Source of the DNA: JAMXLO01 sp041487355
GTDB taxonomy: Bacteria; Pseudomonadota; Alphaproteobacteria; Acetobacterales; Acetobacteraceae
Assembly: GCA_041487355.1 (NCBI GenBank)
Contig: JBGPND010000147.1
Coordinates: 1-13,223 of the forward strand
DNA length: 13,223 bases
Direction: 5' to 3'
Every line of letters starts with the position of its first letter. The stretch's first letter is position 1. Position numbers and translations under genes: made by a program. Under the pieces are notes generated by a model that saw only the letters and a list, made by a program, of their open reading frames with translations, did no database searches and was not told the DNA's origin. This document shows, in pieces, positions 10,502 through 13,223 of this stretch.

Positions 10502-11259
10502 TGGAGCAGCTACCGGCTCGCTGGACCGATCTGCGCCGCTTCACCCCGGCCCGCGTGGCGCTGGGCCGCGCCGGCAACGGGTTGCCGACCGCGGCCCACC
10601 TCGACTTCCAGGCAGCGCACGCCGCGGCACGCGATGCGGTGCACGCCGCGCTGGACGTCGCCGCGCTGCAAGCGGACCTGTCGGCAACTTCGCTGCCGAG
10701 CATCGCGGTCCGCAGCGCCGCCCCCGATCGACGGACCTATCTGCTGCGTCCCGATCTCGGCCGTCGGTTGCGCGAGGCGGATCGTGCAAGTTTGCCCGCC
10801 ACGCCGGGCGCCATGCTGTTCGTGATCTGCGACGGGCTTTCCGCCATTGCGGTGCAGCGCCACGCGCCCGTGCTGCTGGCCCACGTCATCCCCGGATTGC
10901 GGCGCGCAGGTCACGCCATCGCCCCGATCGTCGTGGCGGAGCAGGGCCGTGTCGCGCTCGGCGACGACATCGGCGAGGCGATGGGCGCCGAGGCAGTCGC
11001 GGTGCTGATCGGCGAGCGCCCCGGCCTGACCGCTGCCGACAGCCTCGGCGTCTATCTGACGTGGCAGCCACGCCGCGGCCGCACCGACGCCGAACGCAAC
11101 TGCATCTCGAACATCCGCCCAGAGGGGCTTGCCCCGATCGCAGCGGCGAACAAGCTGCTTTGGCTGCTCGATGCGATGCGGCGGCTGCGTCTCACCGGCA
11201 TTGGTCTGAAGGATGAGCAGCCGAGCACGCCGCCGATCCTGTCAAGCGGCGCTGATTGA
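10501..11259 (+). CDS. eutC: Ethanolamine ammonia-lyase small subunit
   Basis: Small subunit of ethanolamine ammonia-lyase; with EutB it forms the (alpha-beta)6 enzyme and completes the B12-binding site. The 252 aa protein is shorter than E. coli EutC (295 aa), mainly at the N-terminus, a form common outside enterics. It contains TPARVALGRAGNGLPT (15-30), LLRPDLGRRL, FVICDGLSAIAV (107-118) and the family signature around ERPGL, SLGVYLTWQPRRGRTDAERN (181-200) and CISNIRPEGL (201-210). The ATG overlaps the eutB stop (TGATG), so the subunits are translationally coupled. It is followed by a REP-like palindrome. No reactivase (eutA), permease or aldehyde dehydrogenase gene lies in the window. Confidence 0.96.
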   Translation: MEQLPARWTDLRRFTPARVALGRAGNGLPTAAHLDFQAAHAAARDAVHAALDVAALQADLSATSLPSIAVRSAAPDRRTYLLRPDLGRRLREADRASLPATPGAMLFVICDGLSAIAVQRHAPVLLAHVIPGLRRAGHAIAPIVVAEQGRVALGDDIGEAMGAEAVAVLIGERPGLTAADSLGVYLTWQPRRGRTDAERNCISNIRPEGLAPIAAANKLLWLLDAMRRLRLTGIGLKDEQPSTPPILSSGAD

Positions 11260-11301
11260 CGAAACGCCGCTGGATGCCAGATGATTCGGCAAAATAAGGC
11301 T

Positions 11302-11327
11302 TGTCCCCGGACCTGATCCGGGGGACC
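11302..11327. repeat. REP-like palindrome between eutC and the membrane protein gene
   Basis: GTCCCCGGA-CCTGA-TCCGGGGGAC is a near-perfect palindrome of the family also seen at 1076-1155, 6021-6059 and 6684-6712. It lies 43 bp after the eutC stop and directly before the ribosome binding site AGGGAGGA of the next gene, so it may separate the two messages. Confidence 0.8.
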
Positions 11328-11341
11328 AAGGGAGGACCATC

Positions 11342-11782
11342 ATGCCGGCAGCCCCGATGCGGGCCTTTCTCGGCTTCATTGCCGCGGCGATCGCAGTGTT
11401 GACCTTCCACCAGGGGATGGTGGCGGCCTTGCATGCGGTCGGCTGGGTTGCGTTTGCGCCCTACCGTACGACGCCAGTGCCGCCATTCGGCATTCCGGTC
11501 ATCGTCAGCAACTGCTTTTGGGCCGGGCTGTATGGTGCCGTGTTCGGCCTCGCCATGCCGCGTTTCACCCGGCCGGCGTGGTTGTGCGGCCTGATCCTCG
11601 GCCTGATCGCGGTGCTGGTCGGCTGGTTCATCGTTGCCCCGCTGAAAGGCAATCCGATTGCCGGAGGCTGGGTACTGGCGAACATGCTGCGCTCCATCGC
11701 GATCAACGGCTTCTGGGGCCTCGGTGTGGGGGTGATTCTACCATTGCTGATGCCGCGCTCACTGGTGCGCGTGCATCCCTGA
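11342..11782 (+). CDS. Small four-helix membrane protein of unknown function
   Basis: A 146-aa hydrophobic protein predicted to span the inner membrane four times: about residues 8-33, 51-72, 79-100 and 109-137. Features are FHQGMVAALH in the first segment, a Pro-rich loop YRTTPVPPFGIP (41-52) before the second, and charged residues clustered in the short loops. The start ATG at 11342 has a very strong AGGGAGGA five bases upstream. I do not recognise a characterised family. It is in the same direction as eutBC but 82 bp away with a palindrome between, so membership of that operon and any role in ethanolamine uptake are not supported. It converges on the next gene across a 31-bp inverted repeat. 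Confidence 0.85.
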   Translation: MPAAPMRAFLGFIAAAIAVLTFHQGMVAALHAVGWVAFAPYRTTPVPPFGIPVIVSNCFWAGLYGAVFGLAMPRFTRPAWLCGLILGLIAVLVGWFIVAPLKGNPIAGGWVLANMLRSIAINGFWGLGVGVILPLLMPRSLVRVHP

Positions 11783-11794
11783 TCCCGCGAGAAT

Positions 11795-11866
11795 GATGGG
11801 TATCGCTGCGCTCAACCCATCCTACGGGCCACGTCGTAGGATGGGTTGAGCGCAGCGATACCCATC
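11795..11866. repeat. Perfect 31-bp inverted repeat between convergent genes
   Basis: Arms 11795-11825 and 11836-11866 are exact reverse complements (31 of 31), with the 10-nt loop GGGCCACGTC. Each contains TGGGTTGAGCGCAGCGATAC or its complement. It begins 12 bp past the membrane-protein stop and ends 21 bp before the stop of the convergent enolase-superfamily gene, so either transcript would end in a strong hairpin. There is no U-tract. The GGATGGGTTGAGCGCAGCGA wording resembles a palindrome found in many proteobacterial genomes. It may serve as a bidirectional terminator. Confidence 0.9.
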
Positions 11867-11887
11867 AAACTGGCGGAAGCGCTGTCA

Positions 11888-13090
11888 TCAGCGCTCCCAC
11901 CGTCCCATGGGCTGTGGCGGATGCGCGCGGATCACCGCCTCGTTCACCTCCGCACCCCAGCCCGCACCGGTCGGCAACAGCATCTCGCCTGCCTCGATCA
12001 CCGGCACCGGTGTGACCAGGTCGTCCTTCCAGGGCACATCCTCGATGTCGATCTCCATCACCCGGAAATTCGGGATCGCCGCGCACATATGCGCGCTCAT
12101 CAGCGATCCCAGATGGCCGTTGAAGTTGTGCGGCGCCACGTTGACCTCGTAGGCATCCGCCATTGCGGCGATCTTCATCGACTCCAGGATGCCATTCCAC
12201 GCCACGTCGATGATCGCCACATCGACCGACTGCTGCTCGAAGAACGGTCGGAACTGCCGCCTGCCATGCAGCGATTCCAGCGACGCGATACGCGTGCGCG
12301 CCGACCGCCGGATCGTCGCCAGCGCCGCCGGATCGTAGCTGTCGATCTCCAGCCAGACGAGATCGAACGGCTCCAGCGCCTGAGCGAGCCGAATATAGCC
12401 TTCGGTCCTGAAGTTGAAGTTGAGATCGAGATACAACCCGACGCGCGGCCCAGCACCCTGACGGAACGCGGTCATCTGCGCCACCAGCCCGTCGACGATG
12501 CCGCTGTCGATGTTCAGCGCCGGCCAGCCGGGGCCGTTGAAGCCAGGCATGTGGATGTAAGGCTCCGGGCCATCGAAGCGAAAGATGTTGGTCTTGAGCC
12601 CCTTGAAGCCACGCCGCGCCACCTCCGCACCGGCGCGTTCGACATCCTCGAGCGAGCGGATCGGATCGAAGCCGGTCCACTCCTTGATGCGCGCGGCATG
12701 GCTGATCCGCCACGTGCCGCAATGCGACCAGTAGAGCTGCAGGCGGTCGCGCACCGGGCCGCCCAGCATCTCGTAGACCGGCACGCCGAGCGCCTTCGCC
12801 TTCAGATCGACCAGCGCGTTCTCGATCGCGGCGACCGCCTGCTGCGCGATGCCGCCCACCGACTGGCGCGTCACGCCGTGCAGATAGGCGGTGATCTTCT
12901 CCACCGGCCGCGGATCCCAGCCGATCAGCCGGGCCGCCAGCTTGCTGATCACGCCGGTCAACCCCTCCGAGCCATAGGACTCCATGTATTCCGACCAGCC
13001 GACCAGACCTTCGTCGGTGCTGATCTTCAGGAACGAGAAGTCGCGCCACCCCGCATTGCAATGCAGGTCCTCGATCTTGGTGATGCGCAT
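11888..13090 (-). CDS. Enolase-superfamily protein, mandelate racemase/muconate lactonizing type, probable sugar-acid dehydratase
   Basis: A 400-aa enzyme of the mandelate racemase/muconate lactonizing group, which abstracts a proton next to a carboxylate with magnesium. The N-terminal capping domain (about 1-120) holds GLVGWSEY and ALVDLKAKALGVPVYEMLGG. In the barrel, likely metal ligands are Asp222 (LDLN), Glu248 (WLEID) and Glu272 (SLES). Lys166 (GLKTN) is a candidate base, and Asp295 (IIDVAWNG) with His321 (APHNFNGHLGS) fits the His-Asp dyad at mandelate-racemase spacing. The C-terminus has NFRVMEIDIEDVPWKDDLVT. WLEID replaces the usual WxEEP. Dehydration of an acid sugar is inferred; the substrate is not evident. 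The ATG at 13090 has GGAGGG five to ten bases upstream; an in-frame GTG at 13105 precedes that site. Confidence 0.9.
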   Translation of the reverse strand: MRITKIEDLHCNAGWRDFSFLKISTDEGLVGWSEYMESYGSEGLTGVISKLAARLIGWDPRPVEKITAYLHGVTRQSVGGIAQQAVAAIENALVDLKAKALGVPVYEMLGGPVRDRLQLYWSHCGTWRISHAARIKEWTGFDPIRSLEDVERAGAEVARRGFKGLKTNIFRFDGPEPYIHMPGFNGPGWPALNIDSGIVDGLVAQMTAFRQGAGPRVGLYLDLNFNFRTEGYIRLAQALEPFDLVWLEIDSYDPAALATIRRSARTRIASLESLHGRRQFRPFFEQQSVDVAIIDVAWNGILESMKIAAMADAYEVNVAPHNFNGHLGSLMSAHMCAAIPNFRVMEIDIEDVPWKDDLVTPVPVIEAGEMLLPTGAGWGAEVNEAVIRAHPPQPMGRWER

Positions 13091-13134
13091 GCTTCCCTCC
13101 CTCACATGGTCGAGCGAATGCTAGGCTCTCCGTG

Positions 13135-13163
13135 GCGTCATTGCGAGGAGCGCAGCGACGCGG
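13135..13163. repeat. Partial REP-like element upstream of the enolase-superfamily gene
   Basis: GCGTCATTGCGAGGAGCGCA and following GCGACG matches one half of the GTCATTGCGAG...GAGCGCAGCGA palindromes common in proteobacteria. It shares GAGCGCAGCGA (13148-13158) with the 31-bp inverted repeat arm at 11848-11858. Only one half is recognisable. Confidence 0.55.
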
Positions 13164-13223
13164 GACTCACGGTCGGGTTGCGCACCGTGACCCAGATTTC
13201 CCCGTCGCAGCGCACCTCCCAAA
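13138..13223 (-). CDS. Possible 3' end of a gene entering from the right edge
   Basis: On the minus strand one frame from the window edge reads WEVRCDGEIWVTVRNPTVSP and then ASLRSSQ before a TGA at 13138. The first part looks protein-like (alternating hydrophobic residues with DGEIWVTVRNP) whereas the last residues fall in the REP-like repeat, as with rplJ. It would be 47 bp upstream of the enolase-superfamily gene and could share its transcript. With only 27 codons visible I cannot name it, and it may not be coding. Confidence 0.3.
   Translation of the reverse strand, partial: WEVRCDGEIWVTVRNPTVSPASLRSSQ

Noticed and set aside
11865..13061. 398-aa open frame on the minus strand overlapping the enolase-superfamily gene
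   Set aside because: Same strand, different frame; low-complexity Arg/Gly/Ala composition and no motif, whereas the other frame holds the metal ligands and family blocks.

Overview
The window is GC-rich chromosomal DNA from an alphaproteobacterium, most likely Rhodospirillales and probably an Acetobacteraceae-like lineage. This rests on the length and wording of RpoB (1391 aa), the L11-L1-L10-L7/L12-RpoB-RpoC order, dispersed palindromes with the core CCCGGRCYTGAYCCGGG, and the pairing of compact EutB and EutC subunits. The genus cannot be fixed from sequence alone.

Positions 1-8084 hold the ribosomal protein/RNA polymerase cluster on the minus strand. In transcription order it is rplK, rplA, rplJ, rplL, rpoB and the N-terminal part of rpoC, which runs off the left edge. 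The coding genes are ordinary but the spacers are not. A 40-bp inverted repeat follows rplA, a structured leader with a GNRA hairpin precedes rplJ, a hairpin lies between rplL and rpoB, and a 29-bp inverted repeat lies between rpoB and rpoC. A related palindrome has become the coding 3' end of rplJ.

Positions 8085-9130 lie where secE-nusG normally precede rplK. They instead hold two tandem minus-strand genes for small (69-70 aa) Arg-rich proteins that are clear paralogues of each other. A Fur-like iron box sits between them, upstream of the second one in transcription order. This is the most novel part of the window.

Positions 9131-11259 carry eutB and eutC on the plus strand with overlapping stop and start codons. 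They encode both subunits of B12-dependent ethanolamine ammonia-lyase. EutB appears to start at a CTG codon with a good ribosome binding site. No eutA reactivase or microcompartment genes are present in the window. A small four-helix membrane protein of unknown function follows (11342-11782).

A perfect 31-bp inverted repeat separates this gene from a convergent minus-strand enolase-superfamily (mandelate racemase/muconate lactonizing type) gene, probably a sugar-acid dehydratase. The right edge holds a partial REP-like repeat and possibly the last codons of another minus-strand gene.
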